Part shown: positions 7,997-17,838 of the stretch, piece by piece
How the letters are laid out: the number at the start of each line of letters is the position of its first letter
How positions within the stretch are numbered: the first letter of the stretch is position 1
NCBI RefSeq assembly: GCF_027214025.1
Contig: NZ_JAPWHB010000001.1
Coordinates: 372,001-436,000 of the forward strand
Reading direction: 5' to 3'
Length of the DNA stretch: 64,000 nucleotides
From: Parahoeflea alexandrii
Lineage (GTDB): Bacteria > Pseudomonadota > Alphaproteobacteria > Rhizobiales > Rhizobiaceae
Made by a program: the position numbers and the translations under genes
The notes under the pieces: model-generated
What the model was told of the DNA's origin: nothing
Databases searched by the model: none
The model's input: only the letters and a program-made list of their open reading frames with translations

Positions 7997-9646
7997 GTGA
8001 ACGATAGGATTGATGTCTTTGTTAGTTATAAGCGGGAGGAGCGCGCTTTCGCGGATGCGGTGAAGGAAGCGCTAGTTGCCAAGGGCTATGTTGCCGTCTC
8101 GGACGTTAACCTCAGGAACGGCGACGATTTCGGCGATGCTATCGATCATATGCTCCGACAAGCGAAGTTGGTTTTGGTGCTTTGGACCGAAGCGGCAATC
8201 AAATCTGACTGGGTTCGCAAAGAAGCGCGACTCGCTGACAAGCTAAAGAAGTATCAAGGCGTTTGGTTGGTTGCAGACTGTCAGCCGCACGAACTGCTAC
8301 CAGTTGACTTTTCCAGCCTTCACCTCTTGGACGCCAGTATGGCTGTAGAACCTGTATCAGTAATAGTAGAGTCAGTTACAGAGCGTATCGGCGTAGCCGC
8401 GAATACCGAGATTGTAGCACGCGCAGCATCAAAATCACTTAATGACGATCTTACCGTCTACCAAGCAGTCGAGACATTAGGAATAGTGGAGGCATATGAA
8501 GCTTACTTACGCAATTATCCTAATGGCCCCTTCACAGATGCTGCAAAACAAAAAATCCGTGACCTCACCAGCTGGCGTACCAATATCCGCCCCTACCTAC
8601 CAAGCGTGGCGGGTTTATCGGTAGTCATAGGAGTTGCCGGGCTGCTAATAGGTTACATGCAGGTTCCTCCGGAAGCCCGCAGTATTGGGGTTTTCCAGGG
8701 AAACCAGCTTCAGAATATGGACCAACCTGAAGGTAAAATAGCTAGTAGGGAAGCCAACCCACAATTGCAATCAGAGGTCGAGACAGCTCTGGAGTCCGCC
8801 ACCAAAGAGCGAGACGAAGCCGTGATCTCGGTTCGTAATATGGCCGTTGAGATAGAAGCGCTTAAGTCAAAAATTGAAAGACTTGAATACCTGAACGATA
8901 CTCTCAGGTCTGACTGGGAGGCATCGATTGTTGATCGAAATAAGGCAATATTAGACAAGTCAGAAACAGAAACTAAGCTGAAAACCGTCTCTGAAGAACG
9001 TGATGCCGCGCAAATACTGACACAAAATTTACGCACGAGAGTAAATACGCTTGAGCAAAGTCTGAAAGAGAATTCTTCTCCGCCGCACGCAAACTCGGAT
9101 ATCGGCGAGCTGTCAAATACCGTCTTGACCTCAAGTGCAGGCACCGGAACTGAGTGCCTTGGACAGTCTGGTGAAATGGGCGTGCAAATCGCTGGAAACT
9201 GCCATGAGGCTGACAGTCAGGCAATTACCATTTCCGATCCAGCGACCGACGAAGCCGGATCATTGGACTATGTTGAATTGTCCAAACTCAAACAACTGCC
9301 AAATTTATCTCAGTTGGTTGTTTCCTCTGATACGATTAAAGACATCAGCCCCCTGATGGAGCTAAAATCTCTGACACTACTTAAACTTCATCTCAATCAT
9401 GAAGCGAACTTAGAACCCCTATCGAGCCTTGAAAGGCTTCTAGCCCTGGACCTAGAGTCAACACCAGTCTCAGATATCGTCCCACTCTCCTCGATAAAAA
9501 CATTACGAACTCTGAATCTCAAAGGCACAAATGCCACCAACCTCAGACCACTAAAGGCATTAAGCGAACTCATTCTCTTGGAGCTTCCGAACGGAAAAAA
9601 AATCCTCGGTAAGACCGACGTTCAAGCCTTCCTCCGAACGCTCTAG
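7997..9646 (+). CDS. Membrane TIR-domain protein with coiled coil and leucine-rich repeats
   Basis: 549 residues. Residues 4-130 form a TIR domain: VFVSYKREE at the start, and SDWVRKEA at 70-77, where Glu76 in the W-x3-E position matches the catalytic glutamate of NAD-cleaving TIRs. Residues 150-190 resemble a helical AYEAYLRNYPNGPF motif seen in caspase/TIR effector linkers. A single transmembrane helix spans about 201-221 with positive charge on its N-side, placing TIR in the cytoplasm. A coiled coil runs about 255-358 and three to four SDS22-like leucine-rich repeats fill 425-535. The start GTG 7997 has GAGGA upstream. Codon use is clearly AT-richer than neighbours, which suggests acquisition. 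There is no partner gene next to it. The role, possibly immunity or signalling, is inference. Confidence 0.85.
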   Translation: MNDRIDVFVSYKREERAFADAVKEALVAKGYVAVSDVNLRNGDDFGDAIDHMLRQAKLVLVLWTEAAIKSDWVRKEARLADKLKKYQGVWLVADCQPHELLPVDFSSLHLLDASMAVEPVSVIVESVTERIGVAANTEIVARAASKSLNDDLTVYQAVETLGIVEAYEAYLRNYPNGPFTDAAKQKIRDLTSWRTNIRPYLPSVAGLSVVIGVAGLLIGYMQVPPEARSIGVFQGNQLQNMDQPEGKIASREANPQLQSEVETALESATKERDEAVISVRNMAVEIEALKSKIERLEYLNDTLRSDWEASIVDRNKAILDKSETETKLKTVSEERDAAQILTQNLRTRVNTLEQSLKENSSPPHANSDIGELSNTVLTSSAGTGTECLGQSGEMGVQIAGNCHEADSQAITISDPATDEAGSLDYVELSKLKQLPNLSQLVVSSDTIKDISPLMELKSLTLLKLHLNHEANLEPLSSLERLLALDLESTPVSDIVPLSSIKTLRTLNLKGTNATNLRPLKALSELILLELPNGKKILGKTDVQAFLRTL

Positions 9647-9718
9647 TTTCCTGATCACCTAAGCAAATCGCTGAACTGAGCCTTTGCGTCGGGCCGCGCT
9701 TCATGGCAAAACCGGTTC

Positions 9719-10414
9719 ATGACAAATCTGGATTATCTGGCGGTCGTCTGGTTCGCCCTGTCGTGGTTCGTGTTTTCGCTGGCCTCGAACAATCACCTGC
9801 CGATCAAGCGGGTCAGCCTGACGACGGCGATGAACCAGCACCGCAAGAACTGGATGCACGTGGCGGCGCGGCGGGACCTCAGGATGATCGATACCGCCAT
9901 CATGGCGGGGCTGCAGAACGGCACGGCTTTCTTCGCCTCGACCACGATCTTCGCCATCGGCGGCTGCTTCGCGCTGCTTGGCGCGACCGACCGGGTGATG
10001 GCGGTGGCCGACGACCTGCCGATTCCGCTGGTTGCCGATCCGGTGGCGTTCGAGCTCAAGGTGTTCGGACTGATCGCGATCTTTGCCTACGCGTTCTTCA
10101 AATTCGGCTGGTCCTACCGGCTGTTCAACTACTCCTCGATCCTGTTCGGCGCGATCCCGATGAAGGGCGACCTGCCGGAAGACCAAATCGAACTCGACGC
10201 CGCGGCCAACCGCGCCGCGTCGCTGAACGTGCTGGCCGGACGGCATTTCAATGCCGGGCTCAGGGCCATCTTCCTGTCGATCGGCTATCTGGGCTGGTTT
10301 GCCGGACCATTGGTGCTGATGGGAACGACCACGCTGGTGATCCTGGTGCTGCTCAGGCGGCAGTTCTTCTCCAATGCCCGCGACGCCATCCTCAAGGACA
10401 CCATCATTTCGTGA
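9719..10414 (+). CDS. DUF599 family membrane protein
   Basis: 231 residues with four predicted membrane segments (about 6-24, 68-88, 110-130 and 195-222). It fits the DUF599 family by length and by the LDYLAVVWFALSWF opening. Function is unknown. Its stop overlaps the GTG start of the next gene (GTGA), giving a coupled run of three genes with DUF3253 and the EamA transporter. Confidence 0.85.
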   Translation: MTNLDYLAVVWFALSWFVFSLASNNHLPIKRVSLTTAMNQHRKNWMHVAARRDLRMIDTAIMAGLQNGTAFFASTTIFAIGGCFALLGATDRVMAVADDLPIPLVADPVAFELKVFGLIAIFAYAFFKFGWSYRLFNYSSILFGAIPMKGDLPEDQIELDAAANRAASLNVLAGRHFNAGLRAIFLSIGYLGWFAGPLVLMGTTTLVILVLLRRQFFSNARDAILKDTIIS

Positions 10415-10710
10415 CACAGTCCCCATCCTTCAACAGGCAGGCGCTGCGCGCCGCCATCCTTGACCTGCTTGAAAGCCGCGAGGCGGGAAAAAGCATTTCT
10501 CCGACAGAGGCCGCCCGCGCGCTTGCCGGTTCGGATGAGCGCCAGTGGAGCCGGTTGATGAAGCCGTTGCGCGCGGTTGCGATCGAGATGGCCACAGCGG
10601 GTGAACTTGTCATCCTGCGCAAGGCCAGGCCGGTCGATCCGTCAGACTTCCGGGGTGTCTACCGCCTCGCCCTGCCCGGCGGCACACCAAGCGATGCCCA
10701 CGACGCATGA
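10411..10710 (+). CDS. DUF3253 domain protein
   Basis: 99 residues starting with GTG at 10411, overlapping the preceding stop by four bases. The sequence has a helix-turn-helix-like first half (ILDLLESREAGKSISPTEAA) and a closing strand region with LRKARPVDPSDFRGVYRL, both characteristic of DUF3253. It may be a small winged-helix protein. Its stop overlaps the ATG of the EamA gene. Function is not established. Confidence 0.75.
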   Translation: MTQSPSFNRQALRAAILDLLESREAGKSISPTEAARALAGSDERQWSRLMKPLRAVAIEMATAGELVILRKARPVDPSDFRGVYRLALPGGTPSDAHDA

Positions 10711-11624
10711 GCACGCTCTTGCAACCGATCAGGGCCCCGACGCGGCTGGATCTGACGCTGATGGTGATGACCTCGTTGATCTGGGCCTCGGGGTTTATCG
10801 CCATCCGTGTCGCGGTTCCCGAGACCGGTCCGGTGTGGCTCGCGGCGATTCGCGTCGGCATCGGATTCCTGGTGCTGCTGCCCTACGCGATCTGGCGCGG
10901 CATGGTGTGGCCGGATGGCCGCGGCCAGTGGGGACTGATCGTCGGCATGGCGCTCCTGAATGTGGTTGTGCCGTTCATTCTCATCGCCTGGGCAGGCAAG
11001 ACCATCGATGCCGGCGTGCTGGCGCTGCTGATGGGCACCGGCCCTTTCCTGGCGCTGATCGGCAGCCACCTGATGACAGACGACGACCGGCTGACGCCGC
11101 GCAAGCTGGTCTCGGTGCTGCTGGGCTTTTCTGGAATTGTCGTACTTGTCGGCCCGAGCATCTTTGCCGGGCTTGCCGGAGGTTCGCTGCCTGGCAAGCT
11201 CGCTGCGCTTAGTGCTTCTGTCTGCTACGTGATGGCCGGGCTCCTGATCCGGCGGATCACCATGCCGCCGGTGCGGCTTGCCTGCCTGGCGCTGGCGATC
11301 GGCACGGCGGTGCTGATCCCGCTGGCTCTGACGTTGGAAGGCCTGCTGTCGCCGGCGCTGTCGATACCGGCGATCGGATCGCTGATCTATCTTGGCCTGT
11401 TTCCCACGGGCATCGCCTATATCGTCCGCTTCACCCTGATCCGCGCCGTGGGCTATTCGCGCTTCTCGCTGTCGATCAACCTGGTTCCGGTGTTCGGGGT
11501 GGCCCTGGGGGTGCTCATTCTCGACGAGCCGCTGACGCTCAACCTTATCGCGGCCCTGGCGCTGGTGCTGGCAGGGCTGCTCGTCAGCAACGGCGGCAGA
11601 AAAATCCAGCCAGTTTCGCATTGA
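10707..11624 (+). CDS. EamA/DMT family transporter
   Basis: 305 residues with ten predicted transmembrane helices in two homologous EamA halves, the architecture of drug/metabolite exporters. The conserved opening LTLMVMTSLIWASGFIAIR and the closing GVLILDEPLTLNLIAA are typical. It is coupled by a 4-base overlap to the DUF3253 gene. The substrate cannot be told from sequence. Confidence 0.88.
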   Translation: MSTLLQPIRAPTRLDLTLMVMTSLIWASGFIAIRVAVPETGPVWLAAIRVGIGFLVLLPYAIWRGMVWPDGRGQWGLIVGMALLNVVVPFILIAWAGKTIDAGVLALLMGTGPFLALIGSHLMTDDDRLTPRKLVSVLLGFSGIVVLVGPSIFAGLAGGSLPGKLAALSASVCYVMAGLLIRRITMPPVRLACLALAIGTAVLIPLALTLEGLLSPALSIPAIGSLIYLGLFPTGIAYIVRFTLIRAVGYSRFSLSINLVPVFGVALGVLILDEPLTLNLIAALALVLAGLLVSNGGRKIQPVSH

Positions 11625-11712
11625 GCGGGCTCGCGGACTATTCAAGGCTGTGGTCAGATATGGTGACGCGATTCCAATCGAACGGACCGGCATTTGGGCG
11701 TGATTGGGCAGG

Positions 11713-12723
11713 ATGGCAGGCGGTTCTGATGGAGAGACGGCTTTGAGCGACACGAGCGGCACCGCGACACTGCCAGGAAGGCCATCGCAACGCATCGAGG
11801 TGCTCGATCTGGCGCGGGGATTGGCGCTGTTCGCCATGGCGACCTACCATTTTTCATGGGATCTGGAGCTGTTTGGCTATCTTGACCCCGGCACATCCAC
11901 GCATGGCCTGCTCAAGGCTTATGCCCGCTCGATCGCCGGCAGCTTCCTGTTCCTGGCGGGCGTCAGCCTGATGCTCGCCCATGGCAATGGCATAAGGCGG
12001 GATGCCTTTCTGAAGCGGATCGCCATGGTTGCAGGCGCCGCCGCGCTGATTACCCTGGCAACCGTTTTCGCCACGCCGGACAGCTTCATCCATTTCGGCA
12101 TCCTGCATGCGATCGCCGCCTCAAGCGTGCTGGGCCTGGCGTTCCTGCGGCTGCCGGCGCCACTCACGGTGCTTGCGGGCGCCGTTTGCATCGCCCTGCC
12201 GGGGTTTTACCGGCACGAGGCGTTCAATCCCGTCTGGCTATCATGGATCGGGCTGTTCACGGTGCCGCCGCGGTCCAATGATTTCGTGCCGCTGCTGCCC
12301 TGGCTGGGGCCCTTTCTGATCGGCATGGGCGTGACGAAGGCCGCGGTGGCGCAGGGCCTGACCAGGCGCCTTGCGGCGGTGAAGACCGGATCCGGTCCGG
12401 CTGCCCGGGCGACACGGTTCTGCGGCCGTCACAGTCTGGCCTTTTATCTGGTGCATCAACCGGTGCTGATCTCGCTGGTCTGGATTGCCTCGCAACTGGT
12501 TCCCGCCACGCCTGCGGACCCGTTGCCGGGTTTCCTGGCGGAATGTGAAACCAGTTGCCAAGCGAACAACAGCGCGGCATTCTGCAAGCAGTTTTGCGGC
12601 TGCGTCACCGACGAATTGCTTTCTCAGGGACTGTTCCAGCCCTTTATTTCGGGCCAAATCACACAGGAATCAGATGCGCGCATACCCGCCATTGCCGAAC
12701 AATGCACAGCACGATCGAAATAG
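11713..12723 (+). CDS. Heparan-alpha-glucosaminide N-acetyltransferase-like membrane protein (DUF1624)
   Basis: 336 residues, multi-span. The N-terminal EVLDLARGLALFAMATYHF carries the conserved RGLALF and a membrane histidine as in the DUF1624/HGSNAT-like acyltransferase family. After the last helix there is an unusual cysteine-rich tail (CETSC then FCKQFCGC) near the C-terminus. Start choices are ATG 11713 and TTG 11743; the latter has the better GGAGA ribosome-binding site. The acyl acceptor is unknown. Confidence 0.8.
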   Translation: MAGGSDGETALSDTSGTATLPGRPSQRIEVLDLARGLALFAMATYHFSWDLELFGYLDPGTSTHGLLKAYARSIAGSFLFLAGVSLMLAHGNGIRRDAFLKRIAMVAGAAALITLATVFATPDSFIHFGILHAIAASSVLGLAFLRLPAPLTVLAGAVCIALPGFYRHEAFNPVWLSWIGLFTVPPRSNDFVPLLPWLGPFLIGMGVTKAAVAQGLTRRLAAVKTGSGPAARATRFCGRHSLAFYLVHQPVLISLVWIASQLVPATPADPLPGFLAECETSCQANNSAAFCKQFCGCVTDELLSQGLFQPFISGQITQESDARIPAIAEQCTARSK

Positions 12724-12788
12724 GCCTATATTACTGAATACATGAATTTTTTATTACTGACACAATAGTATCAAAGGGATTCCTGTCG

Positions 12789-13253
12789 ATGAATGCCTAT
12801 CGGGAGAGACCGAACTTCATACCATGGCCGCCCTTGCTGCTTGTCGGGTTTACGCTCGCCGCGATCGTGCTGAACAAGGTTGTGCCGATGGCGCTCGAAT
12901 TCCCGGGCATAAGGACGGTCGGCGTGCTGATGATCGTTCTGGCGCTCGGCATCGACCTGTGGGCGATGCGGACGCTGCACGAATCCAAGACCACGATCCT
13001 GCCCAATCGCGGCTCGACGCATCTGGTTGCCCACGGGCCGTTTGGCTACAGCCGCAATCCGATTTATCTCGCAAACATGATGCTGCTTGTCGGGATGGGT
13101 TTCCTGTCACACAACAGCTGGTTCCTGGCTCTCGCTCCAATCGACGGAATCCTGACCTATTTCCTGGCCATCCGGCGGGAAGAAAACCACCTGCTCGCCA
13201 AGTTCGGATACCAGTTCGAAGACTATTGCCGCAAAGTCCGGCGCTGGATCTGA
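12789..13253 (+). CDS. Isoprenylcysteine carboxylmethyltransferase-like (PEMT/ICMT fold) membrane methyltransferase
   Basis: 154 residues with four membrane segments. The signature GPFGYSRNPIYLA and the C-terminal RREENHLLAKFG-YCRKVRRWI form the SAM-binding motif of this family. It is annotated as ICMT-like by fold; bacteria lack prenylated protein substrates, so the real acceptor is unknown. AAAGGGA lies upstream of the ATG. Confidence 0.88.
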   Translation: MNAYRERPNFIPWPPLLLVGFTLAAIVLNKVVPMALEFPGIRTVGVLMIVLALGIDLWAMRTLHESKTTILPNRGSTHLVAHGPFGYSRNPIYLANMMLLVGMGFLSHNSWFLALAPIDGILTYFLAIRREENHLLAKFGYQFEDYCRKVRRWI

Positions 13254-13290
13254 AGCATCCGCCGATTGAGAGGCGGCCCCGTCCAGCGGC

Positions 13291-13677
13291 TCAGGTGTTG
13301 ACGCCGATCTCGGCGAGCCGGGTCAGGCAGGATTCCTCGATATGGTCGAGTTCGACCAGCGTTTCCTCGATGTCGCGGCGTTTCTGGCGCAAATCCTCGC
13401 GTTTCTCCTCGACCTTGCGCATCAACAGCCGCAATTGCCCGGCTTCTCCGGGCGGGTCCTTGTAGACCTGGATGATTTCGCGGATTTCGGCTATGGTGAA
13501 GCCGATGCGGCGGCCGCGCAGGATCTCCTGGATCAGCCGCCGGTCGGCTGCCCGGAACAGCCGTGTCCGACCGCGGCGCTCGGGCTGGATCAGCCCCTCG
13601 TCCTCGTAAAAACGCAAGGTCCGGGTCGAAATCCCGAATTCACGGGTCAACTCGGTGATGGTGTAATATTTGTCCAA
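13291..13677 (-). CDS. MerR family transcriptional regulator
   Basis: 128 residues: N-terminal winged helix with YTITELTREFGISTRTLRFYEDEGL, then a long dimerisation helix rich in Arg/Glu (about 75-118). There is no clear metal-binding cysteine pair; the single Cys is near the C-terminus. It resembles LiuR-like regulators of branched-chain catabolism, but none of those target genes is adjacent. It starts with TTG at 13677, AGGA upstream. Confidence 0.85.
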   Translation of the reverse strand: MDKYYTITELTREFGISTRTLRFYEDEGLIQPERRGRTRLFRAADRRLIQEILRGRRIGFTIAEIREIIQVYKDPPGEAGQLRLLMRKVEEKREDLRQKRRDIEETLVELDHIEESCLTRLAEIGVNT

Positions 13678-13763
13678 AGCGGATCGATCCTGCGAACTCT
13701 GATGACGACTTACTTTTACGTATAAGTCAAAATCCGCAGCATGGCCACCGCAGCCTGTTCAAA

Positions 13764-15197
13764 TCAGGCAAATGACAGCCACCAGCCGGCCAGCCCGAGA
13801 AACGCGAAAAAGCCCACGACATCGGTGACGGTGGTGACGAACACCGCCGACGCGATCGCCGGGTCGGCGCCGACCTTCTCCAGGAGCAACGGCAGCAGGA
13901 TGCCGGCGAGCGCCGCCGCCAGCATGTTGACCACCATCGCCGCGGCGATGATGCCGCCAAGCCCCTGACTCGAGAACCAAAGGCCCGCGACCACGCCGAT
14001 GATCACGGCAAAGAGGATCCCGTTGATGAAACCAACGGCCGCCTCACGCCGGATGATGCGGCCCGCATTGTAGATATCGAGATCGCGGGTGGCCAAGGCC
14101 CGCACCGTCACCGTCATGGTCTGTGTTCCGGCATTGCCGCCCATCGAGGCGACGATCGGCATCAGCACCGCCAGCGCCACCATCTGCTCGATGGTCGCGT
14201 CGAACAGGCTGATGACGGCGGAAGCGAGGATGGCGGTGCCGAGATTGATCAGCAGCCAGGTGAAACGGGAGCGCACCGTCGACAGGATGCTGTCGGAGAG
14301 TTCCTCGTCGCCCACGCCGCCCAGCCGCTTGATGTCCTCTTCGGCCTCCTCGTGGATGACGTCCACCACGTCATCAATGGTCAGGACACCGACCAGGCGC
14401 TCGTTCTCGTCAACCACCGCGGCCGAAAGAAGGTCGTACTGCTCGAACAGCTGCGCGGCCTCCTCCTGGTCCATCTCGGCATTGATGCGATAGCGGGTCT
14501 CGTCCATCACCTCCTCGATGCGAACCAGCCGCTTGGTGCGCAGGATCTTGTCGAGCGCGACCGCGCCGACAAGCTTGAAGGTCGGGTCGATGACGAAAAT
14601 CTGGCTGAAACTCTCGGGAAGGTCTTCCTCGTCGCGCATGTAGTCGATGGTCTGGCCCACCGTCCAGAAGGGCGGCACCGCGACGAACTCGGTCTGCATG
14701 CGGCGACCGGCGGTGTCCTCGGGATAATCCAGAGAGCGGCGCAGCCTGACCCGTTCGGTAAACGGCAGGGCGGCGAGAATCTCCTTCTGGTCCTCTTCGT
14801 CGAGGTCTTCGAGAATGTAGACCGCATCGTCGGAATCGAGCTCGCCAAGGGCTTCGGCAATCCTGGCATTGGGCAGCGCCTCGATGATGTCGAGACGGAT
14901 GGCCTCGTCGACCTCGGTGAGCGCGGCGAAATCGAAGTCATCGCCAAGCAGCGACACCAGCGCGTGACGCTGCGGCGCGCTGATCGATTCCAGCAGATCG
15001 CCAAGCTCGGATTCATGCAGGCGAACCACATGCTCGCGCAGGAACAGCACATCGCGGTCCGCAATCGCCGCACCGATCGCCGTCAGATAGTCCTGCCGGA
15101 TCGAACCGTCTTCACCGTAGATCTCGTCATGATCCATCACGTCGGGCGCGGACGGAGACGCAGCAATGTCTTCTTCGCGGTCGGCGGGTTCAGTCAT
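13764..15197 (-). CDS. mgtE: Magnesium transporter MgtE
   Basis: Mg2+ channel/transporter. The 477 residues have the N-domain of helical repeats (about 40-165), two CBS domains (about 170-295), a plug helix, and five transmembrane helices (about 318-475) with the pore signature MGGNAGTQTMTVTVRALA. Start ATG at 15197 reads MTEPADREED. All family parts are present. No M-box-like leader was recognised upstream. Confidence 0.95.
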   Translation of the reverse strand: MTEPADREEDIAASPSAPDVMDHDEIYGEDGSIRQDYLTAIGAAIADRDVLFLREHVVRLHESELGDLLESISAPQRHALVSLLGDDFDFAALTEVDEAIRLDIIEALPNARIAEALGELDSDDAVYILEDLDEEDQKEILAALPFTERVRLRRSLDYPEDTAGRRMQTEFVAVPPFWTVGQTIDYMRDEEDLPESFSQIFVIDPTFKLVGAVALDKILRTKRLVRIEEVMDETRYRINAEMDQEEAAQLFEQYDLLSAAVVDENERLVGVLTIDDVVDVIHEEAEEDIKRLGGVGDEELSDSILSTVRSRFTWLLINLGTAILASAVISLFDATIEQMVALAVLMPIVASMGGNAGTQTMTVTVRALATRDLDIYNAGRIIRREAAVGFINGILFAVIIGVVAGLWFSSQGLGGIIAAAMVVNMLAAALAGILLPLLLEKVGADPAIASAVFVTTVTDVVGFFAFLGLAGWWLSFA

Positions 15198-15703
15198 GGC
15201 CAAAACTCACAGGCAGGTTCTTGTCGGCCGGAATCGGCCAACGGGTTTCAGGGTGCGGCGGGCAACGGTGCCTTACCACTATCTATCGCATGTGCACATA
15301 CAATCGAATCAGAACAGGTTCGGACAGGAGTTTCGCTCCATTTCAAGCCCATTGGAAAATACGGATGTTTTTATCTGTGGAAACATTCGTGCACCTGACC
15401 TTTGGCGAATTGCTACGGTCGCCGCTGCGTGCAAACGTGAAATCGACCAAACAACGGAGGGAAATTGGCCGCAACATGATACGGTTGTGGAACGAGAAAA
15501 CGTGTGCGGTTTTCCGGGTGCGAGATTACGAGAAGAAAACCAAACTCCTTACAAGCTTCAAGCATTTGTGAATCTTGTGCCAATCTGGATAAACTGGACA
15601 CTTCGGTACGAATCATGGATTATTTTATGACGATCTATTTGAATACAGTAGTTTCGCAGCGTGATTCGAGTTTTGCCAACAACTCCTGTCAGGATAATTG
15701 CAC
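15198..15703. other. Intergenic region between mgtE and a small gene
   Basis: About 500 bases, AT-richer than the flanking genes. Several short frames cross it, but none has a ribosome-binding site with matching codon bias. No RNA gene, repeat or terminator was recognised. It should contain the mgtE promoter (minus strand) and that of the gene at 15704 (plus strand). Confidence 0.35.
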
Positions 15704-15991
15704 ATGACAGTTTCACACCGCCTCGCGAATCTTAAGAGAGTTCACGACGCCAAGGCCCCAGAGGTCATTCGTCTGGTTGAAAGCGACAGCACCCCTACCC
15801 GACAAAAGCAAATAATATACGGATGCCTGAACAATCTGTGCCGCATATCGGCAATCCTCTACGGCGAAATATCGGCGGAGCCTGGGAATTACGAATTGCT
15901 TGAAGAGGCTGCGCAAATCGACAACGCGCTGGTGCAGCTGCGCAGCTACGTCGGCAGCCAGATTTCGTTGCGGGTTCATACCGCCGCGTAG
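15704..15991 (+). CDS. Hypothetical protein, 95 residues
   Basis: The frame opens with ATG 15704 (MTVSHRLANLKRVHDAK) and is rich in predicted helices, with no signal peptide or membrane segment. It is not recognised as a member of any named family. Its base composition is intermediate between the AT-rich upstream gap and the GC-rich downstream gene. It converges with the glycerate kinase gene. Confidence 0.55.
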   Translation: MTVSHRLANLKRVHDAKAPEVIRLVESDSTPTRQKQIIYGCLNNLCRISAILYGEISAEPGNYELLEEAAQIDNALVQLRSYVGSQISLRVHTAA

Positions 15992-16054
15992 CTTCCCTGC
16001 CCCAAAGCCCAGCGGTTGGCTCAAGGGCAAGCCCCTACCCCGGTCAAGCAGGCA

Positions 16055-17344
16055 TCATGCCGGCAGTTCTCCGACCAGGATCGCGCGAAAATCATTGACA
16101 TTTGTACCGGTAGGTCCGGTGACGAACAGCTCCCCGACGGCATCAAAGGCGGTCCAGGCATCATTGGCAGCCAGGCTCGCCAGCGGATCGAGACCCTTTG
16201 CCCGCATCTCGCTAGCGGTCTGCGAACCGGCGAAGGCGCCGGCATTGTCTTCCGAGCCATCAATGCCGTCGGTGTCAGCCGCGAGCGCGGCAATGCCCTC
16301 GACACCGTCGATCGCGGACGCAAGCGACAACAGGAATTCGGTGTTGCGGCCGCCCTTGCCCTTGCCTTTCAGCGTAACCGTCGTTTCTCCGCCCGAGAGG
16401 ATGACGACGGGTTTGGCGAACGGACGGTCGCGGCCGGCCACTTCCCGGGCGATCGCCGCATGCACCAGCCCGACATCGCGGGCCTCCCCCTCCACCGCGT
16501 CCGACAGGATGGCAGCATCGATCCCGGCGCGCCGGGCCATCTCGGCGGCGGCTTCAAGCGACAATCCGGCCGAAGCAATGATGCGGACCTCATTGCTGGC
16601 AAACAGCGGATCTTCCGGGTGCGGCGGCAGGTCCCGGCCGCTGTCGAAATGCGCCAGGATGCTGTCCGGCAAAGCAATGTTGCGCGCGGCGACCATGGCG
16701 CGGACTTGAGAGAGGCTGATTGCGTCAGGCACCGTGGGTCCGGACGCCACCTGGCAGGCTTCGTCGCCCGGAACATCGGAGACGACGAGCGAGACCACGC
16801 GGGCGGGCCAGGCGGCGGCGGCGAGCCTGCCGCCCTTGATGCGGCTTGCGTGTTTCCTGATGGCGTTCATCACGCCGATCGGCGCGCCAGAGGCAAGCAG
16901 CACCCGGTTGAGCTCCTGCTCGTCGGCGAGCGTCAATCCTTCCGGCGGCGCCGGCAGCAGGGCCGAACCACCGCCGCAGATCAAAGCCACAACGAGATCG
17001 TCCTTCGACAGACCGGACACCGCATCAAACAGGGCCTGCGTGGCTGCGAGGCCCGCCTGATCGGGCACCGGGTGGCTCGCCTCGAGCACCCGGATGGATT
17101 TGCAGGGCGCCGCATAGCCGTAGCGGGTGACGACGGTGCCAGTCAGCGGGCCGTCCCAGAGATCCTCGAACGCGGCGGCGAGCTGGGCCGCGCCCTTGCC
17201 GGCGCCGATGACCACGGTGCGGCCCGCGGGCCTTGCCGGCAGCGCACCGAGCAGCGCACGCCGGGGATCGGCGCGCTCGACGGCAGCTTCAAACAGGCCG
17301 CTGAGAAAGTCGCGTTTACGGGGATCAATCATTGTTGCTGCCAT
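16055..17344 (-). CDS. gckA: Glycerate 2-kinase (GckA/TtuD, MOFRL family)
   Basis: Phosphorylates D-glycerate to 2-phosphoglycerate; homologues are often labelled hydroxypyruvate reductase. The 429 residues have the N-terminal Rossmann-like DUF4147 domain ([10 protein letters not shown] near 48, [12 protein letters not shown] near 122) and the C-terminal MOFRL domain with [17 protein letters not shown]. The start ATG 17344 may be replaced by ATG 17332. The gene stands alone on the minus strand. Confidence 0.92.
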   Translation of the reverse strand: MAATMIDPRKRDFLSGLFEAAVERADPRRALLGALPARPAGRTVVIGAGKGAAQLAAAFEDLWDGPLTGTVVTRYGYAAPCKSIRVLEASHPVPDQAGLAATQALFDAVSGLSKDDLVVALICGGGSALLPAPPEGLTLADEQELNRVLLASGAPIGVMNAIRKHASRIKGGRLAAAAWPARVVSLVVSDVPGDEACQVASGPTVPDAISLSQVRAMVAARNIALPDSILAHFDSGRDLPPHPEDPLFASNEVRIIASAGLSLEAAAEMARRAGIDAAILSDAVEGEARDVGLVHAAIAREVAGRDRPFAKPVVILSGGETTVTLKGKGKGGRNTEFLLSLASAIDGVEGIAALAADTDGIDGSEDNAGAFAGSQTASEMRAKGLDPLASLAANDAWTAFDAVGELFVTGPTGTNVNDFRAILVGELPA

Positions 17345-17838
17345 AGGTAATCACCCTGCCGGTTCGGGCCGGGCAGAGGGAATCGTTGCGGATGCGTGTC
17401 TGCGATCTTCACATCCTGTATTTCTGACGGTTTGCCGGGCGAAGTCAAACCCGGGGCAGCGGGCATTGCCGGCATTCGCGGTTTGCGGGCAGGCTTGCCG
17501 CGGAAATCTCCGCACACCGCAGCAGACGCCAGACCGGAGGCGTCACCGCGCATCCGGTGCCGGCGGCGGTGGCCGCTCACGGCCTTGCGGCGGTGCTTGC
17601 AACCTCGTCCAGCGGCGACAGCCCATTTGGATATCGGTTTTGCCTAATTCCCCCAAGCAGTGTATTGCCGTGGATACAAACGATTTAAGAATTGCGGCGG
17701 GATCCACTGACATAAGGACGAGGAGCACCCCGGATCCGGGAGGGACCGGCACGGGAGGCTGGAGGAAAGTCCACTTCGCCAACCCCGACAGTCAGTGGAA
17801 CCCACGCAGCAGAAAAGTGCATCTGGAGGAGGAAACCA
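17345..17838. other. Intergenic region between glycerate kinase and the sugar isomerase gene
   Basis: 494 bases between divergent genes. No reading frame with a credible start, no RNA gene and no repeat was found. AGGAGG at its end is the ribosome-binding site of the next gene. Confidence 0.35.

Noticed and set aside
10659-11837. 392-codon minus-strand frame over the EamA transporter
   Set aside because: Shadow frame; Gln/Arg-rich translation, while the plus strand gives a textbook ten-helix transporter.
15198-15703. Possible Mg2+-sensing leader (M-box) or gene upstream of mgtE
   Set aside because: No conserved M-box elements or plausible frame seen; left as an unexplained gap.
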